Positions 33,003-45,095 of a DNA stretch of 64,000 bases are shown here, one piece after another. The notes under the pieces were generated by a model. The model was not told the origin of the DNA. It did not search any database and worked only from the letters and a program-made list of their open reading frames with translations. How positions within the stretch are numbered: position 1 is the stretch's first letter; the number at the start of each line of letters is the position of its first letter. Source of the stretch: Trichaptum fuscoviolaceum (taxonomy: Eukaryota > Basidiomycota > Agaricomycetes > Hymenochaetales > Trichaptaceae); assembly GCA_910574455.1 (NCBI GenBank), contig CAJSYZ010000007.1, positions 5,823,974 through 5,887,973 of the forward strand, read 5' to 3'. The position numbers and the translations under genes were made by a program.

Positions 33003-35356
33003 CTAATCCAACGAGCAGATAGATATTCGGTCGGTATATTGCTCCTGAGTCGCCTTAAAGTCAGTCATCAATTCCTCGGAACCATTCTCTCTGGAGCAGT
33101 CGCCACCGTCACCGTCACCTTTCACTCCCTCCTCAGTCTCTTGCTCTCGCAACATTTCACAGCCACCCTCGTCAACGGCATTTAATTCCCTTTCGACTAC
33201 TCCGCTGTTCGGCTTCTCTGGAATGAATGAGACTTCTTTCTGCTTCTCGACACCCTGCTTCACTCCGAGCTCTGATTCGGTCTTTGGCATTGGTGTTGCA
33301 TTGGAGGTCCCATTCCCTGCTTTATCATTGGCTTCTTTGCGTTCGCCGCGAGGCTCTGGTATGGTGGTCAATGGTTTGTCTTGGACAACAATGACCTGTG
33401 TCAACTCACCTATAGACACGACATCTTCTGAAGACGGACAAAACAAGATCGTCCTGTACTTCGTCTCGCCCGTGGGAGACTTGTATGCAACCCTCATCTG
33501 CTTCGGAAGACTTATCTCTGTAGAAAGGTTCCACGTATCCGCGTTTCCTCCGTCCAGAGATACAGTGGCGATGGGCGCAGGTGGTGCTATTGCTTCCTCC
33601 GGAAGCTCGAAGAGACGTTTTAGGCATCTCGTTGTGTCCCAGTCCCTATCAAGGTTCGAACAGAGATATATACCCCACGCATGTCGCAGCTGGCATAGTT
33701 CCTTGTATTCCCACCAGCTATAACAAGTATTATCCTTTCTCGCTTCCAAAAACTCTTCCGTTGCCTTGCTTTGGAACACATTCACACAACGCGCTTGACT
33801 GAGCGTATATTCATATTTATCATAGGACATCTCGCTTCCTAAGATGCGAGATTGTTCGTTCAGGTTGGAAAGACGTAGTTCAACTTGCTCACTTGCCTTT
33901 GGGAATTGGTCTGGACATGCTGTCCCGAATCTCACGCTCGAGCTCGTCAAGAGACGTCAAGAGGCGTTGCGCTCTGGCTATGGAAGCCCTGATGAATGTG
34001 TCTGTGATGGTCAAATGTTCTCCGCGGTGTCGTCTATTCCTTGGCAGTTCTTTTTCGGGAACTCCTGTAACTGCAACTGAACGCAAGAGATCTGTTGATG
34101 CAGGAAGTAGAGTCGCAAATGCGGGGTCACTATATCGGGGTGAATATCAGAGACGGAAAATAAACTGCATCTGTACGCACTGCAGGAGCAAACTGTCTAT
34201 CGCAAGTTTAGTTTGCAATATATGTGGTGTACAGATCCCTGCCATACTCCAATGTAACATGCTTGCAAGTAAGGACAAAGTCGAATCAAGCCAGCGCAAG
34301 AATGTCAAGAGCAGCATATAGCAAAGTTGCTGTGTCTGTTGTCCACATGTATGCCGAGTAGAATTTTCAGTTATGAACGGAATGAAGCGGACAATGAAAG
34401 TGCTGAAGAAATACACTAGTTCGAAGTCTTGTGGTCGATCCAAACGTGATAAGGTTTCATAATTAGCTTGAGCTAAGTGAAGAGATGCTTCAGACATAAT
34501 AGCAAAGGCATCCTTGTTCGGAAAACTGTTGTGCTCAATCAGAAAGTGGTATAAAATTTGTGTAGGGGACTTACCGCCAAGCGTTCACAAGCTTCAGCAA
34601 CGTCTCTTTTAAGTATGAGCGACTATAGTTGTTATAACCATATCTGAGTACATCCTCACTAAGAGCAAACTGTGCATATATAAGTGCCACCAAGAAGAGA
34701 TAACACTTCTTTTCCTGGGTATCATTATCAATCAACGATAGAGCCGAGCTAGGATGGACTATGTGATTGTAAACAAGGTAGAAAAAGGTGGTTATATTTT
34801 GATCCGTAGGACATAAGCGCATAAGTGCCGAAAGAGCCGCTGAAGACCGCATGAGTGAATTTGACCTAGAAAGCCTTTATATATAACTTTCCTGAAGAGT
34901 ATTTGACACACTCACCGTGTTTGATGAACTAGAGAGTCCAGTCCATCTAAGTATACAGTCTTCAAGTTAATCGGTTTTGGTACGAAGGGATAAACAAAGT
35001 TGTGGCGCTCTCCTTTAAAATAATGCTCCTCGATGTACTGAAAGATTCTGAGTGGCGAAAGAAGCGGCATTGCGATACGGAATGCAATTTTTTTCGATTC
35101 TTCTTCCAACAGGTTGATAGAAGTACTTGTCCACCGTCCACCCGGCCCCGGGATTGTCGTCCGTCGTCGCTGTCGTAGAGAACGAGTCTATAGAGCTGGT
35201 GTCGTCCTCGGTTTGGTGTTCCAGGGATCCGAGGAGATTGAAGGCGGAGGCAATAGGACCAAAATCGTTGTTAATGTACTTGAGATTCCTTTCGTAATCT
35301 AGGCGGGCTTTCTTCTCCCTGCGCTTCTCGATGACTCGTTTGATTGCGTTAGACAT
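33003..35356 (-). CDS. Family X copy D, five exons, one homopolymer frameshift
   Basis: Unrecognised family. Exons: 35356-34916, 34865-34575, 34525-34181, 34129-33897, 33838-33003. Exon 1 contains seven T (35088-35094, plus strand) where copies B and C read TCTTTT. The extra base breaks the frame after DKYFYQPVGRRIEKN; the next frame goes on with KKIAFRIAMPLLSP. If one base is discounted, the product is 714 aa with no other defect. Intron 4 uses the GC donor (AAAG then GCAAGT), as in B and C. Exon 5 has LSQARCVNV, WGIYLCSNLDRDWDT and PAPIATVSLDGGNADTW, and ends RISICSLD. Because the break is in a homopolymer, sequence error is a fair alternative to true decay. Confidence 0.7.
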
Positions 35357-36557
35357 GATGTGAAGAGCTGGTGTGAGATGGCTTGTAGACGTAGACTGAT
35401 GGGGGCAAGCTTGTCGTTAGGCTATGGTGCGGGTCTATTTATGCCACGGCCCACGCAAAGGCAGTGCTATCTGCAAGCACATTGTATCCATCACTCATAC
35501 CTGTGCGTAGGCGAGCGCAATGCACGGAACACGAGGTCCTCTAATCTCCGCAAGTCAAACACAGTCATAGATATGGAATCAGATGTCTTCACTGAAAGGG
35601 CTGTGTTTACTGATTGAGTCGTGTCTTCGGCGCAAATGAAATGTCTAGGAGCGCACAGCCTGAGCCGGACTTCCTTGTGTGCATTTCTGATGGCGAGCTA
35701 CAGTGGGAGGTGATGACTACTTAGCCGGCACATGATTGGAAGTTGCTGTGCCTTACCCATGGCTTAAAATGGAATCCACTGGTAGACGCCAAGGTACCAC
35801 TGTTGACAAGGATTACTTAGTAGTACTAGTTCAAGACGTGCCACTGTCAAACAAACGGCACTGCCAAACACAAGCAGCACTGCCAAACAAACATAGGACA
35901 GCTTTCAACGCATCCATGGACATAATACGGAGAAGAAAACTCTCGACCACCGAGATGAGGAACGCCAAGGACAATGCAACTTGAATGAGTACCACTTACG
36001 GGTAGAACCGCGCTTCGCAGGAGCGCAGACGCACAGAATAAGATATAAGAGCGCTTGATTGTTCAGAAAGTAGTCTGATATGCTCTTCTCAGGCGCATTA
36101 TGGAAATGCAACTCGTGACGGCCCAACACCTTGGATCTGCCAAATGTTATCAGCTTTGGCGTTTGGCAACTCACAGACAACACTTACACATTACAATAGG
36201 ATGCTTAATTTCCTACATAAGTTCTGCATTTTGGACGATTGAAGACGTGTGGCATCTAGATTTATATTGCAGGTATTTCAGAGTTCACGTCGCAATAGAG
36301 CCCGAGACACGCATCCATTGAACATGAGATGGAAGCGAAAGCAGAAAACAGAAAACAAAGGATGAACATGAATTGAGCGTGCGAACTTACTAGTAGTATT
36401 GAAGTTAAATTGATGACGTCATCCATCACAAGAAGTTGTGTTCGATCTTCAAGTTGTCGATTCCACGTGTTTCCTGTCTTCAACTTGCTATTTCTCTACA
36501 TTCCGTTCAACATTGTTCATGGAAAACTCCAAGACTCGCGTTGTACCTCTGTTTTGA
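35357..36557. other. X copy D upstream region and unassigned stretch
   Basis: 35460-35700 resembles the region upstream of copies B and C (GGCAGTGCTATC, CAGCCTGAGCCGGACTTCCT). A short near-repeat of CACTGCCAAACA occurs at about 35840-35890. No gene supported; the last part leads into ASCC1-like copy 9. Confidence 0.4.
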
Positions 36558-37997
36558 ATGCAAGTGTCTCGGTCAATTGTCCGGAGGCATTGCGATGGTC
36601 GAGGACGAGCACAGCACAATTGGACGAGGGGAGGACATGTTGAAGGAGGCAATGGTTGAGGTCGAGGTCGAGGTCTAGCTCTGGCGGGAACAGGCGCGCA
36701 AGAACACCTCTAACACACTGTTACGACTTTCAACTATATCCGTTTTCCTCCTCTCACCGTCGCTAAACAGTCCTCTCGATCCCACTCGTGAGTCGTATGC
36801 CCCTTTTCTTCTTCTTCTGCTAAGATTAACGGAATATCTGAAGGGCACGATGAACGGTCCCGGGACCCGGGGACATATCCCTCGCGCGTGTCTGGACTCT
36901 GGTTTCATTTCAGCTCTTCGCTGCTCGCAGACGACACACACACCGCGCCGGTGCCTGGGCTGGCCCGGGACGAGGGTATTGTTCTACCCGCATCGAAGGC
37001 TGGCACTTGACGCTGGGGGGGTTCATGTGTCGCTGGAAGAAGACTCGCTCGAACTTATCCACGATCCTCGCCTGTGGCTGTCACGACACCGAAGACGCTG
37101 AGTTACAGCTCTCGCACTTCCGAGTCCGCCCTCGCATTCTCGCGATCATGGTCCATGGATGGCCAACACTTTGCTCATCCCGCTACCGAAGTAGTGCTCG
37201 ACATCATGCGTCGGACCTCCCGCATAGTGGCTGTGGCCCGGGGGCGAACAAACGCTGCACGTCATATGTGTTTGTCAGTCCGCCGGACGACGAGAGTGAG
37301 GAGGAGAGTCAGAAAAATTCCCTGGATGGGTTAACGTGTGTGTTCGAAGGAAGTTGTTCCCGAATCCCCAGTTTCACCATTGGAATCTGAGCACTTATCA
37401 AGTTGTAGAGAGCTCATAAACACACCTCATTCATTCATTCATGCCCGGCTTTGTTTGAAGACGAACGCCAGGGACGGACGATCGCAGGCCGGTGACGCGG
37501 CTGACGCCGCACATTGCACACTCCGGAACGACGGTTTACCCGCAAGCCACGCTCATGGCACGGGAAGCGGATTACAATTCGACTTCGAGGCCCAGGCGCC
37601 ATCCTGGGCCCTGGCCACACAGATGCTTTCAAGCTAATACATATGTATCTTCCGTCCGTCCGTCCTCTACACTGATCCCCACAAATCGACAAATCGTGGC
37701 CACCTTGCTCATGCACGAGCATCTACTCGCTCGACTCGACTCGTCACGGTGCAGCCCCTCAACTATGTGCATGTAGTACTGAAGGCCTACACCCAAGCTG
37801 GAGTGCAAAATGCACACCTTGGTGGTCCATCGAATAGACCTAGGCGCCAGGGCTCCTACTACGTTTGTCGATGAGATCCAGATTTCTGGCCCTATGGGAA
37901 AATCGGGTGAGCAAGGTGAGCACGTTACTATGTGTTGGGGGTTATCAGGTTGGGTGGAGGTAGAGGTAGAGGTAGAGGTAGAGGTGGAGGTTGGGAT
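36558..37997 (+). pseudogene. ASCC1-like protein, degenerate copy 9
   Basis: ATG at 36558 and exon 1 remnants (GAGGACGAGCACAGCACAAT). Exon 2 is at about 36770 (CAGTCCTCTCGATCCCACTC). Exon 3 has RRLALDAGGVHVSLEED in place of RRLHLTLGVMSLEED: the catalytic H-x-T is replaced and a base gained. Exon 4 (from about 37410) has scattered pieces, including RIDLGARAPTTFVDEIQI. The C-terminus is extended by a GAGGTA hexamer run at 37951-37990 and is then fused directly to exon 3 of the next copy. Confidence 0.65.
37951..37992. repeat. GAGGTA/GAGGTG hexamer run
   Basis: Seven consecutive hexamers GAGGTA or GAGGTG, encoding alternating Glu-Val in the ASCC1-like frame. They sit at the C-terminal end where other copies have one or two such codon pairs, so this is a local expansion. 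Confidence 0.8.
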
Positions 37998-38995
37998 TCG
38001 ATCTATACCGGCCTGGAGGACTGCACTTGACGCCGCTGGGCCTTATGTCGCTGGAAATAAGACACTCGCCTGAAACGTTCGCCAGCCTTTTCTGCTTCTG
38101 CAACGGCGGCTCGAGCACTTCCTCACGTCTCTTCGACCCCGCGTCCTTGCAATCATGGATGGGTCAGCCCCTATGTGATCTCAGCTGGAAACACGCGACA
38201 TAATGCGGCCTCTGCGCGGTGGAGCGAAGAACGCGCGCATGTTCGTGCCATGTTCGTTAGTCCGGTTGGGAGGGGGAGGAGAGGGAGAGGGAGGGAGAGG
38301 GAGAGGGAGGAGAGGGAGGGAGAATAGGATTCAGCTCAGAGCCTGAGCGCGGTGTGTGTGTGAGGTTGCGTGTTCTTGATTTTCGCTCAGTGACGATCGC
38401 CATGTATTCTGACCTTTGTGAAAATTTCTTCCCTCCTTTTTTTTACTATTCACTTCGCCCATTTCAATGCAACGTTGGTCTCCTACCCCACTTGATTCTC
38501 CGCCACTGGAGCTTGTCATTAACACCTCGTTCATCGTTCATCCAAGCCGGCCTCCTCGTCGAAGACGGAGACGAAGACGGAGACGGACACAGGCCGCTGA
38601 AGCTGCACTACAACTGCAACTGCACTGCAACTGCATGCTCCTGAACAAGGTTTTCACCGCAGACCACGCGCTCGGGAGGCGGGAGGGCGGGAGGCGGATC
38701 CCGTTCCGGGCGTCGCTTGCTCGCTCTACTCGTCCCCCGTCAACGACGTCCAAAGGCCTCCTATACACCAATACACCATTGTCCCTGGTCATTCAAATTC
38801 CAATAGACCTGGGTGCGCACGACGTCGATGACGTCCAGATCTGCCTAATGGGAGGCTCCGGACTTGGGACTCGGGACTCGCAAGGTGAGTGCGAGAGCGT
38901 TATGTGTTGGCGGTTTGGCGGTGTCAGGTTGGACGGGGCCGGGGCCGGAGGTGGCGGTGAAGGTGGCGGTGGGGATTTCGATCTGAGTCCTTGAC
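37998..38995 (+). pseudogene. ASCC1-like protein, degenerate copy 10
   Basis: Begins in the middle of exon 3 (LHLTPLGLMSLEIRHSPE) at a fusion with copy 9. It keeps ARMFVPCSLVR-type remnants, then a purine-rich expansion (38256-38330) that replaces the exon 3 end. Exon 4 has INTSFIVHPSRPP followed by an Arg-coding GACGGA expansion and KLHYNCNCTAT in place of motif 2. The 3' end is well preserved: DVDDVQICLMGGSG. No working gene. Confidence 0.65.
38256..38330. repeat. Polypurine (G/A) tract
   Basis: About 70 bases nearly free of pyrimidines on the plus strand, made of GGGAGG and GGGAGA units. Several GGG runs could form a quadruplex. It replaces part of exon 3 in ASCC1-like copy 10. Confidence 0.75.
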
Positions 38996-39071
38996 GATGA
39001 TGACCAAACACTGCTGATGGGATGTCGGGCTGATGGGATGTCGCGGACTGATTTTCGACTAGATTCGGATT

Positions 39072-39103
<32 letters not shown>

Positions 39104-39639
39104 GACTTAGAGGTTGTTGTATTAGGACGTACGTGAATTATTATTCATTGTTATTGTATTGTATGGCATAATCATAATTGCATTGAATTGTGGGCCCGGG
39201 GCAGCTCCCCTTAGTCAAGTCAAAACTCCAAACGGAGCCCCGCTCGGTTTTGCCGGTTTGCCTGCGCTTGGCTCTTGTTTACGCTCAGCTGGCAACGAGT
39301 GTGTGCCGTGTGATGCTGTGTGCTGTCCGAGTCTGGTCACTGGTGGGCACTCGGGATGGGGGGCCGCGGCGCCTTGTCCGTACATACAATTCCCAATGTT
39401 AGATGAGTTCCGGAGAACTGACCCTACATACATCCTCATTGTACTACGCTCTTTTGCGCTGAACATAAAAAGCCAGTTATCGTTGCTGATATGAATATAT
39501 GAATAGAAAACAGATACAGTATGTACCGCCCATGTCATTCGGTCCAGTAATGCAGGTTACCGCTAATGATAGCGTCCTTCCATGTATACAGCTGGATAGA
39601 CATCATCCCCCAAATCCGTCGATTGACGACCTCCAAAGC
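38996..39639. other. Module spacer after copy 10, with a 29-base poly-T run
   Basis: A run of 29 T at 39075-39103 follows the end of copy 10. The conserved spacer block recurs from about 39490 (GAAAACAGATACAGTA, GCAGGTTACCGCTAATGAT). No gene supported. Confidence 0.5.
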
Positions 39640-39900
39640 TAATGAGAAGATAGATATCTGGCTGACGTACGTACTGCTCCGGCCTTGCCTCGCGGTTCTT
39701 CACCAATTGCTGCTCGAGGTCGTCCTTCTCGGCGGTGTCATGACCACATCCGATATTCAACTGAAGAAGGCGCATCGCTGTCCTCGTGCACGACCGTGAC
39801 AACCTCTGATTCCTCCCGATCGTCTTGGCGTCGTGCGCAGCTTTTGGCTATTGTGCGTCTCCAGTATGATAAAGCGGAACATCATCTTGCTCGAATGTGT
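39640..39900 (-). pseudogene. Family X fragment (3' end of exon 5)
   Basis: The minus strand reads REESEVVTVVHEDSDAP, matching SEVVVHEDSNAP of copy E, then after a frame break EKDDLEQQLVKNREARPEQ and RQPDIYLL, the counterpart of the ...TDHISICSLD end. No other exon is found upstream. It follows ASCC1-like copy 10 and the module spacer in the usual order, so it is the stump of the X gene of that module. Confidence 0.6.
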
Positions 39901-40399
39901 TGCACTGATTTCATGGGTGATATGGCGTGCATTTACATATATGTGCATACGTGGATCCGAGTCGCGTCCTTACGTCGTTGCGTCTACAGACGCTGCCATA
40001 TTTTTACTAACACTTGTTGACTCGGATTCGGGGGGGGGGGTGGCTTTGGGCGGCAGCTTCATGCGCGATGGGTAGGATATAAAATGGGTGTCTGGACTCT
40101 GCGGGCGGAACAGAAAGCGTGAGTATGGAGTTTATTCTTCTTTGCAAAAAGGATGAAGAGAAGAATTGCGCAAGTAAAGAAACACTCCGGCGAGAAATTC
40201 CGAGCGTGTCGTCATCAGCTTGCAGCGAAATCATCCAATCAATGAGCAGCGATCCTCGGTTGGATGACGCACCGTGACTTCGCAGACCGACCGTGCCGCC
40301 TTACGTCATTTGGTAATGGCTTCTTCTTTTCTTTCTTTTCTTCGCCTATCATCCTTTTAGCAAAGTGCGTCGTCGTTCTCTTGATACGGATGGAATGCT

Positions 40400-40800
40400 C
40401 GCCATTATCGTCCGGATAGGCTCGGCTCGGACATGACGTCCGCCGTCCTGAGCGGCCGCTTCTGCAATGTACATGTGGAGGCAAATACATGTACAATTAA
40501 CTTACTCACGCGCCTTTGGGACTGTCCCCCAGAACGCCTTCCTCTGCGCCTCGAACGCGTGGAAGGTAGACCAGACGTCGCGGTGATCTATCTGCTCGTC
40601 CTCGTCCTCGTCCTCGAGGCGCGCGTTCTCGTGCCCGATTATAGCCTGTGTCGCGCATAATGCTGATTATGTCATGTCGTCGTTGTACGAGTTGTGCGGC
40701 CGGCTTGGTCCCCGCGCATACGGCTCGGGCTGGGCGAGCCTTCCACGTCGATGTTGATGAGATGCTTGATCTCCCCCTACACGAGCAGCAGCAGCAGCGA
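40400..40800 (-). pseudogene. Unrecognised multi-exon gene fragment
   Basis: The minus strand shows an exon with HENARLEDEDEDEQIDHRD and VWSTFHAFEAQRKAFWGT, ending at a GTGAGT donor near 40509. After a 40-50 base intron (acceptor CATTGCAG) it continues in phase with QAAAQDGGRHVRAEPIRTIM to a stop near 40360. Upstream, EIKHLINIDVEGSPSPS may belong to it. I do not recognise the family. The upstream junction does not keep phase, so it is probably a fragment. Confidence 0.35.
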
Positions 40801-40959
40801 TAAGAAAGCGGGATGGAGCACAAACAAAAGAGAAAAGACGATGAACCGGAAAGAAAGAGCTCGTGGCGCGCGCCGGAGCTGCCAGAAAAAAACACAGCGG
40901 AATGGGCGCCGCCGGGCCCCGGCCCGGGGAGACCATTCCCTGTCAGAGGAATGCATCAA

Positions 40960-41720
40960 CGCCAAATTGATTCTCTTGCTTCGCGTTCATCCAAGCCCGC
41001 GCGGTCATCAACACGGGTTACCGCAGACCTCGCGCGATGCCATCCTCGCCTCGGATGCTTGTCCGTCCAGATTCCAGAAGATAGTGATCAGTATAGGATT
41101 AGGAAGAGTTGAGGAAAGAGCTGAGTGCGTGTCTCACCAATACCGTCTTGACTCTTCTTCAGCTCATCAGTGAAACCGAATATCGTACAGCTTATGAATG
41201 TCTGGTCTCCGTGCGCAGAGCCCAAGCGCGCTTACTCTTCCGGGATTCGATTGGGCGATGGGTGTGGTACGCTGTGGTGCTTCATGATGGTCGACGGTGA
41301 ACGGTGGACGGTGGACGGTCCGTCCACGACTGTGGCGTGCCGAATGACCAAAGCCGCGCACTCGACTCGCGCGTACTCGGGCTGGACGAAGCCATCATCT
41401 CGCCACCGCGCCGCAGGACCGTTAGAGCATGGTGATAGTGCGTGTTTGGGGACAGTGCAAGCTGGGCAGAGAGGCGTCGCGGTCGCGGTCAACAGTCAGT
41501 GCTCAGCACGCCCCGCGCCGGACGTCGTTCGATAGCGTGCTCCCGCACCGTACTGTGTCTGGCCTGTCCGGACGAGAGGAAGAGCGCTGAGACGCTGAGA
41601 GAGGTGTGTGCGTACTCTGAGCGTCACGGTATCGTCGTGGCATTGACTGACGCATGGAGTAAGCTAGGCCCTGCCTTTTACACGCTTCCTCCGCCCCGTC
41701 CCGTCTCGGCCGGCCTTGTT
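40960..41720 (+). pseudogene. ASCC1-like fragments, copy 11 (divergent subtype)
   Basis: First a piece of exon 4 (GTTCATCCAAGCC, CATCAACACGGGTTACCGCA, CATCCTCGCCTCGGATGCTT) with the middle deleted. Then from about 41340 a piece of exon 3 of the divergent subtype (RVLGLDEAIISPPRR) sharing GACTCGCGCGTACTCGGGCT with copy 4, ending in LREVCAYSE. The order of the pieces is reversed relative to the gene, so this is a rearranged remnant. Confidence 0.55.
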
Positions 41721-41924
41721 GGCGAGCATAGTAGACCTCTGTGTCCTAAAGCCTGTACAAGGACGTGCTGCTCGCACGCGCTGTGTCTCATATTGAACTG
41801 AGTCTGTGTGTCCTCTACCCGCTCGGGCAGATAACGGCACGGTCAGGAGATGCACATTGCAGACGACACGCTGCAAGGACCCTTCCTTCTCTTTCTCTTT
41901 CTCTGTCGAAGCGTACATACCTGG

Positions 41925-42785
41925 GTCCCGGACGCACCAGTAAACGTGCGCACGCTCAGTCACCGTTCGCGCCGTGTCCAGGGGGAGCACACTACGCTCC
42001 GCCGCCTCTGCTGCTGCTCCGGCTCGAGAACCCTCCGGACCCCTCCGTGTCATCGCCCCCGGGGGGGGGGGGGGCGAGCTCGGGACAATGGGGAACGGGG
42101 GTTCCTTCGACCGCTTGTTTGCGACATAAGATTGGGTGTGCAGGTGCAGACTGTGGGCGACGGAGGCGATGGCGATGACGATTGCGATGACGAGACGCGT
42201 CGGGTTCCAGTCCTCCTCGATGGCGATGGCCGGGACCTTCTGCGACGCCTCCAGATTGCACAGACATTGGATTTTGGAGGTTCTGAAGATCGAGTCACGG
42301 ACCACGGTTGATAGCCTCGAAGACTGGTGTCAGGGAGGAGTTGCTTTTCGGGATTCGGGACTCTCCTGGCCGTGCCGCGTGCGCTGTGCTGTGCTGAATC
42401 CTGATCTCAGCGCGCGCATCGTGTCTCGCCCCCGACTCGGGATTTCTCTCGGCGCAGTATACTAGTGTCCCGGCAACGGGCGGGCGGGTCGCTGCGTGGA
42501 ATCAATCGTCTTCGATAGGTGTGCTTTTTTTTCACTTTTTCTCGACAGTGAAGGCGGTTGTGTGGCGACGAGGAGGTCGTGGAGGACTTGATCGAGATGA
42601 TGATGATGAGGAGGAGGAGGTCCCGATTTTGTCCAGACGGCCTTGAGCGAGTGTGGGATGGAGTGTGATGATATGATATGGATATATGGATTGATGGATG
42701 TGCTCGCGGGCAGCTGGGAGGTGATGGAGGGACAAAGGGCGGACGGACGGTTAGCGCTGAGCAACCATTGTGCGAGTGGGTAATC
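41925..42785 (+). pseudogene. F-box/LRR gene, degenerate copy
   Basis: Aligns to the gene at 27275-28174 across frame changes: APVNVRTLSH (NAPNVHSLTV), then text equivalent to LLRLENPPDPSVSSPP, KIESRTTVDSL (KIQSRLIPEE), and at about 42565-42600 TCGTGGAGGACTTGATCGAG (FVDDMIEM). A run of 14 G at 42061-42074 sits inside it. Many frameshifts; non-functional. Confidence 0.6.
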
Positions 42786-43059
42786 TAGGAGCTGTACTAA
42801 CTTCTCGGAGGTTCTGTAAACCCCGGCAAAAAAAAGAAAGACGAGACTGTGAAACAAATTTGTATTTGGAGGTGCTTGAAAATCGTTTGTGACTGTAGTG
42901 ATATGCAAGTCTTGTGGCATCGACGTTGTAGTGCGGTCCGACGTGGACGCCGTAGTGGTGGTCTAAAATGAAGGTGACCTCCCCTACCCGACGTTTCTTT
43001 GCTTCAGATCAGCTTGCTTTGATTTACTATTCTTGTCAATCGAAAGCGCGCCTTTGAAA
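42786..43059. other. Short unassigned stretch
   Basis: No gene seen; it separates the F-box remnant from ASCC1-like copy 12. Confidence 0.4.
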
Positions 43060-44355
43060 TTGTGTCTCGATATACGCGCAAAGGCAGTCTTCCGCTCATG
43101 TGCCAACCGGGGCACCAAGGGAGTCGGAGGCAGCGCGAGAGGATTAGGACCGGGTTCGCGGGTTGAGGACGAGCGCAGCGCAATTGGGCGCAAGGAGGAG
43201 ACAGTGGTAGAGCACAGGGCGGCGGACGTGATGTTGGCTCTGGATCTGGCGGATGTGGAGGAGGGCAGGTGAAACCACGGCCAACGCGCTACATCTCTTT
43301 TCTTTCGTCTAAGCTTTGCTGAATAATCCTCTCTATCCCACTCGACATCTTCAGAATCGCTGAATATCCTAAGTGCGCAATGAAAGGGACACACATACAT
43401 GACCTCCGCTCGCACATGTCTGGCTTCACCTCGTCTCTATTGTCAAACGGACCCGCCCATACTCGGATTGGACGAAAGCACTGTTACTCCGCCTTGAAGG
43501 CTGCACTTGACACTTGGCGTCATGTCGCTGGAAGAAGACGGGCCCATCACGAGGCGGGGCGAGCTGAGAGCGACGAGGATAGGAAGTTGCGAGCGGCTTG
43601 CAGTACCTGGTTTCCCCATTGAAACGGAACATTGTAGGGCTCATCAACACCTCGTTCATCCAAGCTGGCCCCGTCGAAGTCCCTCGTTGGCCCGGATGAG
43701 GGCGTGGAGACTAGGAGGTTGCAAGTGGTTCGCAGTACGCGGTTGATTGAATATCTCATTCCTGACGCTGATTTCCTTTTCTTCTTCTCACTACCCCATG
43801 ATTGATTCGGTTATCCCCCAGACTCTCTAAGCGACCGTGGACTCTTCTTCGATTCAAGCAGACTTTGGGGTACCAGGACTGCACTGCCAGCCCCCGATGC
43901 CCGATACCGTTTACCGCAATTGACGTGGAGTTCCATTCGACTTCGAGGCTATCCTGGCCTCGTATGCATTTAGAAGCAGCTCCATCTGCATCCCTCGGCC
44001 TCCCTCTAACGCAGCATGTGCACACGCAAACCAAGCTGCACGTTTTGTGAGCACGGCCGTGCCACCCTCCTCATCCTCGTGCATAACTCTATCTGTCAGG
44101 TCCCGCCAACCTGTTCAAACACCAGGACCCGACGGAATCCCGACATCCAACATGCCCACGATCAAGAAGTGGACCTTGCTTTCTTCGATACGGACGGGGT
44201 CCCAGGTCTGCGTTGTGCCAGTGGGACGCTGCGGACCGAAGGTCGAATGTCTTCGTGTTGGATGGAGGTGCAGGTGCAAGTGGGAGATTTCGATCTGATC
44301 TCCTGCGATGGACTACACTGGCACAATGGGATTCCGGGCCTGGTTTTCATTTGAA
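43060..44355 (+). pseudogene. ASCC1-like protein, degenerate copy 12
   Basis: Exon 1 remnant without its ATG (NRGTKGVGGSARG...). Exon 2 at about 43328. Exon 3 is shortened: TTGAAGGCTGCACTTGACACTTGGCGTCATG is present but frameshifted, and sequence after MSLEEDGP jumps straight to DEDRKLRAACST. LINTSFIQAGPVEV follows, then a second exon-3-end piece (LVGPDEGVETRRLQVV), so part is duplicated. The 3' end is poor. Convergent with X copy E. Confidence 0.6.
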
Positions 44356-45095
44356 GATGCGATTAACTTGACTTTGTCACTAGTACGTGAGCAAGAACAT
44401 GATGGTACCAGTCCACACCGTTGCACTGAATGGTCAGGTTTTCTTGCGGGGATTTATGTATGGTCCATTTTTGTAATCGCGAAGCGTGTGCTTATCAGGT
44501 CACGGGCGACCTCTAATCGTCTGCGTGCGTATGGGAAGAGCTGCCGTCTCGTGCGCGTGTGCTCCTGCAATCCCGTGGACTTGCCGCTCGGTCGTCCCGT
44601 ATCCCTGCTGCAGTTCGAGCAGCACAGCCGCGACCCAGCGCTCAGGTCTGTGCATACGCACTCGCCATGGCAGATCTTACTTCCGACCTGTCAGGGAACG
44701 AGGGTAATAACAAGTAAAATGCAGATGCCGAAAACCGCCACGGGACTGACACTTGTTCCTGGTAGCGGTTCATAAATATCTGGATCTTCCAGTGGTGATG
44801 TCTGGTGGGTGCTCTGGGTGCTCGCTCTTTTAGTGGTCCTCAATATTAAACGAATCCTTGGGAATTATCACTTCGGCCTCAATGTATGTCGCCCTCAGGA
44901 GTCAGTACGCACTTTCATGCTAACATAAAACCAAGTTAAATACGAAAGAGATATATTGGCGCCTCGGTATGACGCACATGACATTCAGCCCAGAAACGCA
45001 GTTTATCCCCATGTGAGTAAAGTCCTTCCCCCTAACCATCTGCACAGCCTCGTTCTATCGACCTATTTCAGTGTTCAAAGACGTCGATAGCGCGC
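44356..45095. other. Module spacer between ASCC1-like copy 12 and X copy E
   Basis: Shares GTACGTGAGCAAGAACATGA, CACTGAATGGTCAGGTTTTC and, near 44940, CGAAAGAGATATATTGGCGC with other spacers. No gene supported. Confidence 0.5.

Noticed and set aside
39215..39538. ORF near the poly-T run
   Set aside because: Lies in the module spacer, has no matching frame in other modules and no known domain.
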